Shown here piece after piece: positions 1-8,428 of a stretch of DNA of 64,000 bases. Position numbers and translations under genes: made by a program. Positions within the stretch are counted from its first letter, which is position 1. The number at the start of each line of letters is the position of its first letter. Source of the DNA: CALMFG01 sp963674805 (GTDB lineage: Bacteria > Bacillota > Clostridia > Christensenellales > CALMFG01); the NCBI GenBank assembly GCA_963674805.2, contig CAXXNY010000009.1, forward strand, positions 236,383 to 300,382. Direction: 5' to 3'. Below the pieces are notes generated by a model that was not told the DNA's origin, searched no databases, and worked only from the letters and a program-made list of their open reading frames with translations.

Positions 1-127
1 GGTGAAAATAAATCGTAATTGGTTCATCTACTAGCTCCGGGACGTTATTCGCAAGTAGCATCATAACCCAAAGAGCAATTATACCTAAACCTAAAATTAC
101 GGAATATAACCCCGTAGCTTTTTTCAT
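1..127 (-). CDS. Partial small membrane protein, N-terminus only
   Basis: The first 42 codons of a minus-strand gene that runs off the left edge. It starts at an ATG (127-125) behind a good ribosome binding site (AAAGGATG). The peptide begins with two lysines, then a hydrophobic stretch of about 22 residues ending LWVMMLLANN, followed by an acidic segment. That is a single N-terminal membrane anchor or uncleaved signal. The rest is outside the window, so no function can be given. Confidence 0.5.
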   Translation of the reverse strand, partial: MKKATGLYSVILGLGIIALWVMMLLANNVPELVDEPITIYFH

Positions 128-319
128 TTGTAATCATCCTTTCTAAACTAAATAAACGCTGATTAATAAGGCTTTCGTGACATTGATAAGCATAAACTGA
201 GCACAAGCCGTTGTTATCAGCTATATTCTTTATAATTTCCTGCCCATTTCAGTATTTCCTTCTGATTCTTAAAATAACTATTTTACGAATAGTTTGCGTT
301 TATGATTTATTTGATACTG

Positions 320-787
320 TTAGTCATTATCCCCAAGTACTGTCTGCTGCTGATATGTATCCGCCTCCAAAATATGCGATTTCATGATGGCTCTTCCTGC
401 GTACATTTTGTATTCCACTCCGCTTGCCACCGCCATTTCACGAGCGGCGGCGGCTTTCACTAAAACTATACTATCTTCTATCTTGTCATCGCCTTGGACT
501 TCAATAAATTGATAGGAACCATCAGCCATCTCTGCAAAAAAGTCAGGATAATATTGACGGATACGCCGAGGCTCCGGGTCGTAATACTGAATTGATAGAT
601 CCCCTTGATTGCTCGTGAACATGTCGGTAAAAAATACCCGGGTCACCTTACCACTCGTAATATATTGGAGGAAGCACTCCTTCTCTGGCTTCGAATCAAA
701 ACAATAAGTGTCTGCGTGGAAACTTTTTGCGATTTCTTCTGGCCTAAGCTGAGCGTCGGTGTTTGTTACGACTAGTTGTATAAAATC
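320..787 (-). pseudogene. C-terminal remnant of a type III restriction / DEAD-helicase-type protein with PD-(D/E)XK-like nuclease end
   Basis: An open stretch of about 155 codons without a proper start. It is open back to a stop at 788-790, and the only internal start, a GTG at 646, has no clear ribosome binding site. The end carries YYPDF, then IEVQGDD, then a K-x-AAAAREMA helix. This is the order seen at the C-terminus of type III restriction (Res) and related DEAD/DEAH helicase-nuclease proteins: PDF, then E-V-K. The usual catalytic lysine after EV is a glutamine here. The helicase body, normally many hundred residues, is absent. I read it as the tail of a deleted restriction-type gene. 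The family call rests on motif memory, not a search. Confidence 0.5.
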
Positions 788-801
788 TTAACATGCTCCC
801 A

Positions 802-1200
802 TTAAAACAATTGCAGGATAAGAACACTTAGCAGTGATGTAAATGCCGTTAAAAAAGTGCCCCATATCATATCCACAATCGTCATGGGTAGCGGCCAGTC
901 CTTGGCTACAGCATAATTGGTTAAATCGTACGTACCGTATGTCACCAAACCAAACAGCGCGCCCCTACCAAACCCTTGCCAAATGGCATGTTTTGCGAAT
1001 GCGGGCCAAATAACAAAATATGATAGCCCAACAATATAAATAATATAAAAAACAACTGCGGCCAACCACTTAGGGTTTGGGCGCATTAAATGCCCCGCTT
1101 GTTTTTGTATAAACGTTTTACCGAATACACCAATCCAGAAAAAGTCGATAACCAGAAAAATAGTCATTGATATAACGAGCCCTAATAGTTTAATCCACAT
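802..1200 (-). CDS. DUF2177 family membrane protein
   Basis: A 132-residue integral membrane protein with four predicted membrane segments. The pattern is typical of DUF2177: an N-terminal DFFWIG motif in the first helix, a Y-D-L-T-N-Y motif after a GTYD turn near residue 93, and a W-P-L-P loop before the last pair of helices. The ATG at 1200 follows AAAGGAGTAGAAT, a strong ribosome binding site. It is the last gene of a tight four-gene operon (4098 to 802) with gaps of 1 to 4 bases. The biochemical function of the family is unknown to me. DUF2177 genes often sit beside DUF1295 genes, as here. Confidence 0.85.
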   Translation of the reverse strand: MWIKLLGLVISMTIFLVIDFFWIGVFGKTFIQKQAGHLMRPNPKWLAAVVFYIIYIVGLSYFVIWPAFAKHAIWQGFGRGALFGLVTYGTYDLTNYAVAKDWPLPMTIVDMIWGTFLTAFTSLLSVLILQLF

Positions 1201-1203
1201 ATT

Positions 1204-1548
1204 CTACTCCTTTAACTTGCCTAGCAGTAAGGTTTTAACATTGTAGTTGCTGTTGCTAAGTGCAATAAACAAGTAAAGGCATATGCTCATGCTTCCACCT
1301 GCCATGACAAGCAAAAACCATAGCACACGCATCCACCAACTTTTCTCACGCAAGAAGACCCAAATGTAAAACACCACAAACGCCATGTAAATATCAATAA
1401 ACGTAAACTTGCCCCAAAATACCGACAGCATCAGATTGCCCTCAGTGATAATATCCGCCTCTACAATGCCGTAAACAATGGAAGCCAAAGCAAAGATAAA
1501 ACCTGCAAGCGCCATAATTTGCCCCACAATGAACCACTTTTTAGTCAT
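1204..1548 (-). CDS. Small membrane protein, function unknown
   Basis: A 114-residue protein with four hydrophobic segments, a basic loop (REKSWWMRV) after the second or third, and a short polar tail. The start ATG at 1548 is preceded by AGGAGAATAGTC. It lies between the DUF1295 and DUF2177 genes with gaps of 2 and 3 bases, so it is surely co-translated with them. I do not recognise the family. The arrangement suggests a three-protein membrane-associated function, possibly lipid modification by analogy with DUF1295 enzymes, which is inference only. Confidence 0.6.
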   Translation of the reverse strand: MTKKWFIVGQIMALAGFIFALASIVYGIVEADIITEGNLMLSVFWGKFTFIDIYMAFVVFYIWVFLREKSWWMRVLWFLLVMAGGSMSICLYLFIALSNSNYNVKTLLLGKLKE

Positions 1549-1550
1549 GA

Positions 1551-2309
1551 CTATTCTCCTTTATTTAACCACGGCACAAAAATACTGGTGGCTTTAGCGT
1601 ACGCAGCAAAGCCTTGTTTCTTCTTCATGCGAGCCTCTAAAAGCGGTACTCCCGAAACAAAGCGCAGCAACAAAGTGATGGTAATAGGTGAAACTATCGT
1701 CCACCACGGTGCGCCCATACCCAGAGCTGCAAAAAATATGCCCCACCACAGCACTGCCTCACCAAAGTAATTGGGATGTCGGGTGATGGACCATAACCCC
1801 GTAGTGATAAGCTTGCCTTTATTCGTGCTGTTGCTTATAAAACGTTTAAGTTGCACATCTCCTACCGCTTCAAACACAAAGCCAGCAAGCCAAATGGCTA
1901 ACCCGAAAACAAGCAAAAACACGCTATCTATTATGCCGTTATCTATAGCGTAAATATAACTAAGCGAAATTAGAAACATCATAACCGCTTGAAACATAAA
2001 CACTTGAAAATACGAGCGAACATAATAGATTCTGCCCCAGTTTTGCCTAAACGCCGCATACCGAAAATCTTCTGGTTTACCTACGTTGCGCTTAAAGATA
2101 TGATAGGATAACCGCAACCCCCAGATGCTGATAAGCGTTGCTAAAATCGCACCTACAAGCGTAAAATGATTTAGCAAAACAACCCATGCAATAAGCACAA
2201 CGCCAAAGCCCCAACCGATATCAATGATACCTGCGTTTTTTATAATGGTTGCGACGATATACCAAATGGTGAAATAGACCACAATAATGCCTACATATAC
2301 CCACAACAT
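1551..2309 (-). CDS. DUF1295 / steroid 5-alpha-reductase-like (ICMT-type) membrane enzyme
   Basis: A 252-residue polytopic membrane protein with about six or seven helices. The C-terminal half has the family signature: G-L-W-S-I-T-R-H-P-N-Y-F-G-E near residue 172, then a conserved P-L-L-E, and K-K-x-G-F-A-A-Y-A near the end. The RHPNYFGE block is shared with isoprenylcysteine methyltransferases and 5-alpha reductases, where it binds the cofactor. The substrate here is unknown. DUF1295 proteins are often linked to fatty-acid or lipid modification genes. The ribosome binding site (GGGAGGCAATTA) overlaps the stop of the upstream fusion gene, so translation is coupled. Confidence 0.85.
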   Translation of the reverse strand: MLWVYVGIIVVYFTIWYIVATIIKNAGIIDIGWGFGVVLIAWVVLLNHFTLVGAILATLISIWGLRLSYHIFKRNVGKPEDFRYAAFRQNWGRIYYVRSYFQVFMFQAVMMFLISLSYIYAIDNGIIDSVFLLVFGLAIWLAGFVFEAVGDVQLKRFISNSTNKGKLITTGLWSITRHPNYFGEAVLWWGIFFAALGMGAPWWTIVSPITITLLLRFVSGVPLLEARMKKKQGFAAYAKATSIFVPWLNKGE

Positions 2310-2310
2310 A

Positions 2311-4098
2311 TTAATTGCCTCCCATTACATAAGCTACAGCGAAGCAACCCGGTCCCGCATTTAAGCCAACTACAGGTGATATAGGTACCACAAATTTTGC
2401 CGGCTTTCCCACTACACTTTTTACACGATTTCTAAAGGTGCTAATCGAATCTACACTGTCCGAATAAACCACCGCATAATCCTCAATGCCTTTCGCTTGC
2501 TTGTCTTTTTTTAATTGCGCCAGAATTTTTTCCATTGCACTTTGTTGGGTGAGGGTTTTTTTAAATACAATACCATTACCTTTGGCATCGATGCTAACCA
2601 CAGGTTGCAGGTTTATTTTAGAAAGAACATACCCCGCCGGCTTGGATATCCTGCCACCCTTAATCATGTGGCTTAAATCTTTTACGCTAACAAATATTCT
2701 TGTTCTTTTCTTCAAATCGTCTAGCTTTTCCACCATTTCATCGTGCGGTATCCCTTGTGCAGCAAGCTCTGCCGCTTTTGCTACTAATAGACCTTGCGCT
2801 GCAGAGTTGGTGCGCGAGTTTATAACACTTATTTTTTTGCCTTGCTGCATAAGCTTGCCTACCACTTTTTGTGCATTGTTAAACGTGCCGCTCATTCGTT
2901 TAGAAACAAAGATTCCAATAACAGAATCGAAATGATTAACCAGACCACTAAACGCACGCTCTATGGTGTTATAGCTGGGTTGTGCGCTTGTTGGGTTCAT
3001 CTTAAAGGTGTCAATTTTTTTATAAAACATATCGGGTGTCATGGTTAGCTTGTCAAGGTACACCACCCCATCGCAAATGAGGTTGATTGGAATTATGGTA
3101 ATCTGCTCATTGTCCAAAATTTCTTGGCTGATATCAGCTATCGAGTCGGTAACTATACCCACTTCATATTTACGGTTGTGGATAATGTTATTGGTTAGTT
3201 TCATATCCTCTATTTTTTGGCTAATCAATGTGCCGTGTGTGGTCAGTGTTGTCACCACTTCTTGTGGTACATCGGTATGAATATGCACTTGCTGGCGATT
3301 ATTTCTGCCTGTTACGACTATCGAGTCACCATAAACCGCTACCAATGCTTTAATCTCCGCTGATGTTTTGTTTGTTTCTATATACATTTGGGTGCAATAG
3401 CGGTTTATCTCCACATCTGTGTTTTTATATATGTTAGTATGGTTTTGCAGTTTCAAATTTTCTGCTTTGAAGTCGTTGGTAATCTTACCACTTCGCAAAT
3501 ATTCCAGCATGCCTTCCAAAAACATCAAAAACCCTTTGGCACCGGCATCCACCACATTGTTGTCTTTTAACACTTTTAGTTTTTGCGTTGTCTCCGCCAC
3601 CAGCGTTCGCGCTTTTTCAACACTATCTTGTATAAACTTTTCAAAGTCCACATGATGCAACTTTGTTTTTAAGTCCTTTGCCCAATCACGTATAACACTT
3701 AAAATGGTTCCTTCTTTGGGACTCTTCACTGCTTCATAAGTATAATGCGAGGCTTTCTCAGCAATCTCTGCAAACTCCTGAATACTAATCTCCGCCATTA
3801 GCTCACTCTCTTTGGCAAAGCCGTTTAAAAACTGTGCAAAAATCATGCCCGAATTGCCATAGGCGTTTTCGATTGCAATCTCTGCTATCGAAGAAAGCGT
3901 TTTGGATAAATTTCTATCTTTTTTAGAGTTAGAAACCACCATCTTCATGGTCATGGCCAAGTTTGTACCAGTGTCGCCATCTGCAACAGGGAAAACATTG
4001 ATATTATTTAAGCTCTTCTCGCTGTAGATTAGTTTTTGCGCGCCGGATATAAAAATGTTATAAATCCGGTTGCCATTTATCTTTAAAGTGTTTGTCAT
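2311..4098 (-). CDS. DAK2 (FakA-like) - DegV (FakB-like) fusion protein, putative fatty-acid kinase
   Basis: 595 residues in two parts. Residues 1 to about 200 form a DAK2/DhaL-type kinase domain with NVFPVADGDTGTN at 34-46, where the aspartates bind ATP-Mg; a linker of about 100 residues follows. From about 311 a full DegV/EDD domain begins with VGIVTDSIADIS, followed by TSAQPS and the S-G-T-F-N-N loop that holds the fatty acid carboxylate in FakB proteins. The last motif reads N-A-G-P-G, where many DegV proteins have H-x-G-P-G. In staphylococci FakA and FakB are separate proteins that phosphorylate exogenous fatty acids; here kinase and acyl-binding modules share one chain. First gene of an operon with lipid-like membrane enzymes, which supports a lipid role. 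Confidence 0.85.
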   Translation of the reverse strand: MTNTLKINGNRIYNIFISGAQKLIYSEKSLNNINVFPVADGDTGTNLAMTMKMVVSNSKKDRNLSKTLSSIAEIAIENAYGNSGMIFAQFLNGFAKESELMAEISIQEFAEIAEKASHYTYEAVKSPKEGTILSVIRDWAKDLKTKLHHVDFEKFIQDSVEKARTLVAETTQKLKVLKDNNVVDAGAKGFLMFLEGMLEYLRSGKITNDFKAENLKLQNHTNIYKNTDVEINRYCTQMYIETNKTSAEIKALVAVYGDSIVVTGRNNRQQVHIHTDVPQEVVTTLTTHGTLISQKIEDMKLTNNIIHNRKYEVGIVTDSIADISQEILDNEQITIIPINLICDGVVYLDKLTMTPDMFYKKIDTFKMNPTSAQPSYNTIERAFSGLVNHFDSVIGIFVSKRMSGTFNNAQKVVGKLMQQGKKISVINSRTNSAAQGLLVAKAAELAAQGIPHDEMVEKLDDLKKRTRIFVSVKDLSHMIKGGRISKPAGYVLSKINLQPVVSIDAKGNGIVFKKTLTQQSAMEKILAQLKKDKQAKGIEDYAVVYSDSVDSISTFRNRVKSVVGKPAKFVVPISPVVGLNAGPGCFAVAYVMGGN

Positions 4099-4932
4099 AT
4101 ATGCTCCGATAAATTAAAATTTTGCTATCTCATTAAGTTCAGTCTAGTTTTTTCATAATCAGATGTCAAACGCTTTTAGTAAATAATTAGAATTGTTAAC
4201 CATTTATTATTAATCTGTTTTTTTTGACCTTGCTCCACAGAATTGAACAAATTGAAAGTAAGTAGCCATTCCCCCTCGTTTTTAATTAATCACTCCTTGC
4301 TGAATTGTGACATCCTCGCTTCAAAAGCGCTCAAAAGAGGGGGCTAAGCAGCATAAAACTATATTACAAATGCTGCTATTTGTAGGGAAAAGGCAAACCT
4401 ACTCTTCCTTCTGAAAAGGGTCTGAATCTTATAAATAGAATAATATTGTTGCACACGTGCCCTTTTGTGCATTTTATTTGGTGTATGGTTTAATGATATT
4501 GATACTAGAATTTGATGGCACACGCCGCCACGTCGCGCGACACGTGCGGTTTCGTAATGTATTGTATTGATTATGTATAAAATATTTAGATTAATATATC
4601 TGCTTATTAAGATTTTATCTCGATAAAGGGAATTTTTTTCACAGACGAGAGCACAAACGGTTTCCGTTTATCTTCCCTAAAACTTTTTCTTGCCCCCTGG
4701 TAGGGGAGGGAGGGCACGTGCGCGAGGCACGCATCACACGGAGGGGCACAAACGGTTTAGATCACTTTTTGATAAACCCGAGTAAAGGGGATATAACAAT
4801 TTTCTACCTTCGTTTACATATAATTAAGTAAATACATAGAATGAATAAATCGCTCACATAGTTGCGTCGTGATTTACACGTCCTTCACAAATATTTTTCA
4901 AATATAATCGAACCAAAACAACAGGCCTCAAA
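4099..4932. other. Long AT-rich intergenic region containing repeat copy A
   Basis: 834 bases without a gene between the DAK2-DegV operon start and the end of nagA. The left third is AT-rich and would hold the promoter of the minus-strand operon. The right part (about 4510-4800) is a GC-rich block repeated near 17.4 kb and 19.0 kb. A loosely related CACACGTGCCC motif occurs at about 4453. Confidence 0.6.
4510..4800 (+). repeat. Dispersed non-coding repeat, copy A
   Basis: This block aligns by eye along its whole length with 18942-19232, and its second half with 17405-17530. Shared landmarks in order are ACGTCGCGCGACACGTGCG, a T-rich spacer, CGATAAAGGGAATTTTTTTC, GTTTCCGTT, GCCCCCTGGTAGGGGAGGG, CACGTGCGCGAGGCACGCAT, CACACGGAGGGGCACAAACGG. 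CCCCTGGTAGGGG and GTGCGCGAGGCAC can each fold into a hairpin. The terminal stem-loop (CTATACC/GGTATAG in the other copies) is degraded here. It carries no plausible protein and stands alone, away from the replication gene that borders copy C. Confidence 0.8.
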
Positions 4933-5985
4933 TCAAGATACCAATTGTAATTTCTTATCAAGTATAATGACTCTATCATTGCTTCCACCAATCAGTCTCA
5001 TCGAATTCCGGCTTGCTGCACGAATTGCATCTTCAAGCGTAACCCCAAAATCTACCGCTTTTCTTACGCATGCAAGTAAATTTGTCGTGGAGCCCGCTAA
5101 TGTCCCATCATACAGGGTTGACGTTCCATTTCTTACTATCGTCTTTAATCCACCAAGTTGGTGCTCTCCATCTTCTAATCCTGTCGCACTAATTGCATCA
5201 CTGATTAAAATAATCCTTTTTTTATTAAATGCACTAAATACCATTCTGATTACGGAAGCATGAATATGTTTCCCATCACATATTAGTTCAACATAAACAT
5301 CCCGATCTCTTGCGGCTGCAATGATTCCAGGCTCACGATGATCTATCGGCCTCATCGCATTAAAAAGATGCGTAACATCCGAAGCCCCTGCATCAAATGC
5401 GCGCAGTGCAGTCTCATAATCAGCTGCCGAATGGCCAATAGCTATACGGCAGACTTTTGACGCTTCTTTTATGAATGGAATGGCCTCTGGAAGTTCAGGT
5501 GCAATTGTAATGAGTTTTATCAATCCTTCGCTCGCATTATACATGCGCTTAAATAATTCAATATCCGGATTAGTAATATAACTTTGATTATGTGCACCTT
5601 TTTTTTGCGCACTAATAAACGGGCCTTCCAAATTAACTCCAAAAGAGACAGTATGTCTACTCTTTTTATACTCAGCATATGCTTCGCAAATTTTAATCAT
5701 TCGCTGCGCATCATCCGTAATCACTGTCGGGAGAAACCCCAAAATCCCGTTTCCCTGCATGTATTTATCCATCTTTTCGAATGATTCAATTGATGCATCG
5801 TTGGCACATACGCCACAAGCGCCGTGGAAATGTATATCGTTTAACGCTGGCACCAGGAAGTATTCCATAGCATCAACACTCTTTTCGTTCTCACCGGCTT
5901 TACAAATCATATTATCTTTAACACAAATGTCTTTACGTATAAAAGCACATTCATCATTTAAATATTGTATATTTTTATATAGCAT
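4933..5985 (-). CDS. nagA: N-acetylglucosamine-6-phosphate deacetylase
   Basis: Amidohydrolase of about 350 residues that removes acetate from GlcNAc-6-phosphate, giving glucosamine-6-phosphate for NagB. Family landmarks are present in order: D-I-H-F-H-G near residue 50, N-L-E-G-P-F with the metal-binding glutamate near 125, G-H-S-A near 185, T-H-L-F-N-A-M near 208, and the catalytic aspartate in I-S-D-A-I-S-A-T-G. I chose the ATG at 5985, behind TTGAGGTG, rather than the GTG two codons upstream. It is the last gene of nagB - ROK kinase - nagA, 7 bases after the kinase stop. Length is slightly short for the family but all motifs are intact. Confidence 0.93.
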   Translation of the reverse strand: MLYKNIQYLNDECAFIRKDICVKDNMICKAGENEKSVDAMEYFLVPALNDIHFHGACGVCANDASIESFEKMDKYMQGNGILGFLPTVITDDAQRMIKICEAYAEYKKSRHTVSFGVNLEGPFISAQKKGAHNQSYITNPDIELFKRMYNASEGLIKLITIAPELPEAIPFIKEASKVCRIAIGHSAADYETALRAFDAGASDVTHLFNAMRPIDHREPGIIAAARDRDVYVELICDGKHIHASVIRMVFSAFNKKRIILISDAISATGLEDGEHQLGGLKTIVRNGTSTLYDGTLAGSTTNLLACVRKAVDFGVTLEDAIRAASRNSMRLIGGSNDRVIILDKKLQLVS

Positions 5986-5992
5986 AAGCACC

Positions 5993-7381
5993 TCAAATGT
6001 TAACTTTTGGTAGACTTGCAGCTGCCAATGATTGCCCTACTCTTCTGCTTTTTTCATCTGGCATAATCACCTTAATATGAAGTTCAGAAAATTCTTCTTT
6101 TAAAACCTTTTGGGCTTTTTTTAAAATAATCATTCCGCCTCGTCCAGATGTGACTCTTCCTAACAATAAAACATAATTAATCTTATAGAATTGTGCATAA
6201 TATGCAATAGCATAGCCAAGATAGCAACCGATGCTTTCATAAATCTTTGTTGCGCGCTGATCATCTTTTTTCATTAAATCTTGTACAACTTTTAAATTTT
6301 CCGCCGGAGTTTTATCTTTATCTAGCATTATTCCAGCTTTTAATGCTAATTTTATAACACCATCCTGAGAAAAATATTTGACACCACATCCTATATCTCC
6401 CGACCACTCATCAATCATTGCTATTGGGCTATAGTCTATTGGCACAAAAGCAAGCTCGTTTAGCCACCCTGTTATATAACCCTGTTCGTTAACATATCCT
6501 GCCGCTTCACTTGTTCCCATTGCAATTCCGAGTACACAATTCTTATCTAAACTCATCGCACCAGCTAGCGCCGTAACATCTCCATCATTCGTAACTTCAA
6601 TTGGTACGCCGAGTTCTTTTGAGACATCAATAAAGATATTTTTAACGTGCTTATCAAAATCTTCCGAACTCACTTTAAGGAATAAAGATGCTGCTTTTAC
6701 TTGGTTATTAATATATACGCCGGCAGCACTAACGCCTATCGCATCTACTTTCGGCATTTGGGCTGCTGCCCTTTTTATGGAATCCATAATTCCTTGGTAA
6801 TGATATTTCGGATCGCTCATCATTTTCGGATGCCATACAACTTCTTCGCTGTACACTGAATTCCCGTCTATGACTGCAGATACCTTTCTGTCACTACCGC
6901 CGGCATCAAAACCAATCCGATACCCATTAATATTTCGTCCAACTGGCTTTGCTGCCTCATTTTCTTTTGGCATTTTCTCTATAGGCAAAATTTCTATTAC
7001 AAATGCCTTATCATAAACTTTCGACATAAATTTTGCATCAAATGACCGTATGCCGCCTTCAGAATAGGCCTCTTTCAAAAATTCACCAATATACTCCGGT
7101 CCTGCGAAAAATAATCGCCATCCGCCTTTTAACCACAAAATCGTTTTAACAAGGCGTTCAACATATATCATGTTCTGGTCTTTTTCCCTGTTGCCGAATA
7201 CTTTTGTCTCAATCACCGAAACACAGCCTTCGTTTCTTTCCAGAGCTATCTTCACTATCTGGCTGTCTCCGGCATTATCAATCGCATTAATGTATTCCCT
7301 ATTGTCCAGAACAATCGGACGAAATTCCTCATCAAGTTCAGGCGTATGCTTCAATGTTGCTTTATATCTAAATTCACTCAT
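5993..7381 (-). CDS. ROK-family sugar kinase-like protein with long N-terminal extension
   Basis: 462 residues. From about residue 150 there is an actin/hsp70-type ATPase fold typical of ROK kinases: Y-R-I-G-F-D-A-G-G-S-D for phosphate binding, D-A-I-G-V-S-A-A-G, N-D-G-D-V-T-A-L-A-G with the likely catalytic aspartate, and G-I-A-M-G-T-S-E-A-A-G. The zinc-binding C-x-C-G-x-x-G-C motif of classical ROK proteins is not visible. The first 150 residues form an extra domain I do not recognise. Position between nagB (8-base ATGAGTGA overlap) and nagA suggests it phosphorylates an amino sugar such as GlcNAc or ManNAc. That substrate is inferred from context. Confidence 0.75.
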   Translation of the reverse strand: MSEFRYKATLKHTPELDEEFRPIVLDNREYINAIDNAGDSQIVKIALERNEGCVSVIETKVFGNREKDQNMIYVERLVKTILWLKGGWRLFFAGPEYIGEFLKEAYSEGGIRSFDAKFMSKVYDKAFVIEILPIEKMPKENEAAKPVGRNINGYRIGFDAGGSDRKVSAVIDGNSVYSEEVVWHPKMMSDPKYHYQGIMDSIKRAAAQMPKVDAIGVSAAGVYINNQVKAASLFLKVSSEDFDKHVKNIFIDVSKELGVPIEVTNDGDVTALAGAMSLDKNCVLGIAMGTSEAAGYVNEQGYITGWLNELAFVPIDYSPIAMIDEWSGDIGCGVKYFSQDGVIKLALKAGIMLDKDKTPAENLKVVQDLMKKDDQRATKIYESIGCYLGYAIAYYAQFYKINYVLLLGRVTSGRGGMIILKKAQKVLKEEFSELHIKVIMPDEKSRRVGQSLAAASLPKVNI

Positions 7382-8168
7382 TCATCTTCCTCATTTCAGT
7401 ATCTGTAACAACTTCATATCCATAATCAACGAGATTGTTTTTCGTCATATAGCGCAATGCCGCTTCGTCCGCAATAACTGTTATATTGGAATGAATTTGC
7501 AGAATAGAAGCCGGAATCATCGGATCTATATCTCCTATCAACGCTTTTTTTAAAATGCCTGCTTTATCTTTACCCGAGCAAAGCATAACCACGCGTTTCG
7601 ACTGCATAATCGTTCCCATACCCATTGTAATTGCGCTTTTGGGTACGTCCTCTTTTTTTTGAAAAAAACGTGAGTTTGCGTTAATCGTGTCCTCGGATAA
7701 TTGAACCACATGTGTGTTCTTCGTAAACACACACGCTGGCTCATTAAAGCCGATATGTCCATTATGTCCAATTCCCAGAACCTGCAGATCAATTCCGCCT
7801 AGGTTTTTTATATTTTGCTCGTAACGCTTACATTCGGTGCCCGGATCTTCAATAAGACTCGCTGGAATAAACGTGTTCTTAATATTAATATTTATACTCT
7901 GAAAAAAATGATGATACATGAACCAATGATAACTTTGATTATGTCTCTCAGGAAGCCCAACGTACTCATCTAAATTAATAGTTTTTATCCGGCTAAAATC
8001 TAAATCGCCTTTCTGATTCCATTTAATCAGCTGTTGGTACATTCCCACCGGCGTATTACCTGTTGCTAATCCCAATACACTTTGCGGAAACAGAATGACC
8101 TGTGCAGAGATAATATTTGCGGCGACTCTGCTCATCTCTATATAGTTATTTACCTGAATAATTTTCAT
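7374..8168 (-). CDS. nagB: Glucosamine-6-phosphate deaminase
   Basis: 264 residues, usual length for NagB, which isomerises and deaminates glucosamine-6-phosphate to fructose-6-phosphate and ammonia. Signatures in order: L-G-L-A-T-G-N-T-P-V-G-M-Y near residue 35, T-I-N-L-D-E-Y-V-G-L with the catalytic aspartate, L-G-I-G-H-N-G-H-I-G-F-N-E-P with the catalytic histidine near 139, and A-I-T-M-G-M-G-T-I near 183. The ATG at 8168 has only a weak GGGTG upstream. First gene of the nag operon, 260 bases downstream of the sugar ABC binding protein on the same strand; a hairpin lies between them. Confidence 0.95.
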   Translation of the reverse strand: MKIIQVNNYIEMSRVAANIISAQVILFPQSVLGLATGNTPVGMYQQLIKWNQKGDLDFSRIKTINLDEYVGLPERHNQSYHWFMYHHFFQSININIKNTFIPASLIEDPGTECKRYEQNIKNLGGIDLQVLGIGHNGHIGFNEPACVFTKNTHVVQLSEDTINANSRFFQKKEDVPKSAITMGMGTIMQSKRVVMLCSGKDKAGILKKALIGDIDPMIPASILQIHSNITVIADEAALRYMTKNNLVDYGYEVVTDTEMRKMNE

Positions 8169-8379
8169 TTAATATAGCACCCAATAAACACACTGCAAAT
8201 TTTATTTTTTATTACGAATTATATGTAATTTAAAAAGGTATGATTAAGTTCGTTTTCTCTCATTTTTTATCTAGTATTCGTTTGTTTCAAATTTTAACAT
8301 TGGCTCCAAAATACATTTTCCCTAAAGGTTTATAAATATGTTTAGCTTAAACCATCCTCAAACTTTCTTTATATGATGA

Positions 8380-8405
8380 GGGCTCTGTTTTGTTTAACAG
8401 AGCCC
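8380..8405 (-). terminator. Hairpin after the sugar-binding protein gene
   Basis: A perfect 10-bp stem, GGGCTCTGTT, loop TTGTTT, AACAGAGCCC, 23 bases past the stop of the binding-protein gene. The T-tract on the minus strand is poor (TCATCATAT). It may therefore be a weak terminator, or a 3' stabiliser of the binding-protein message, rather than a full stop before nagB. Confidence 0.6.
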
Positions 8406-8428
8406 AAGACGTAACAACACTGATTATA

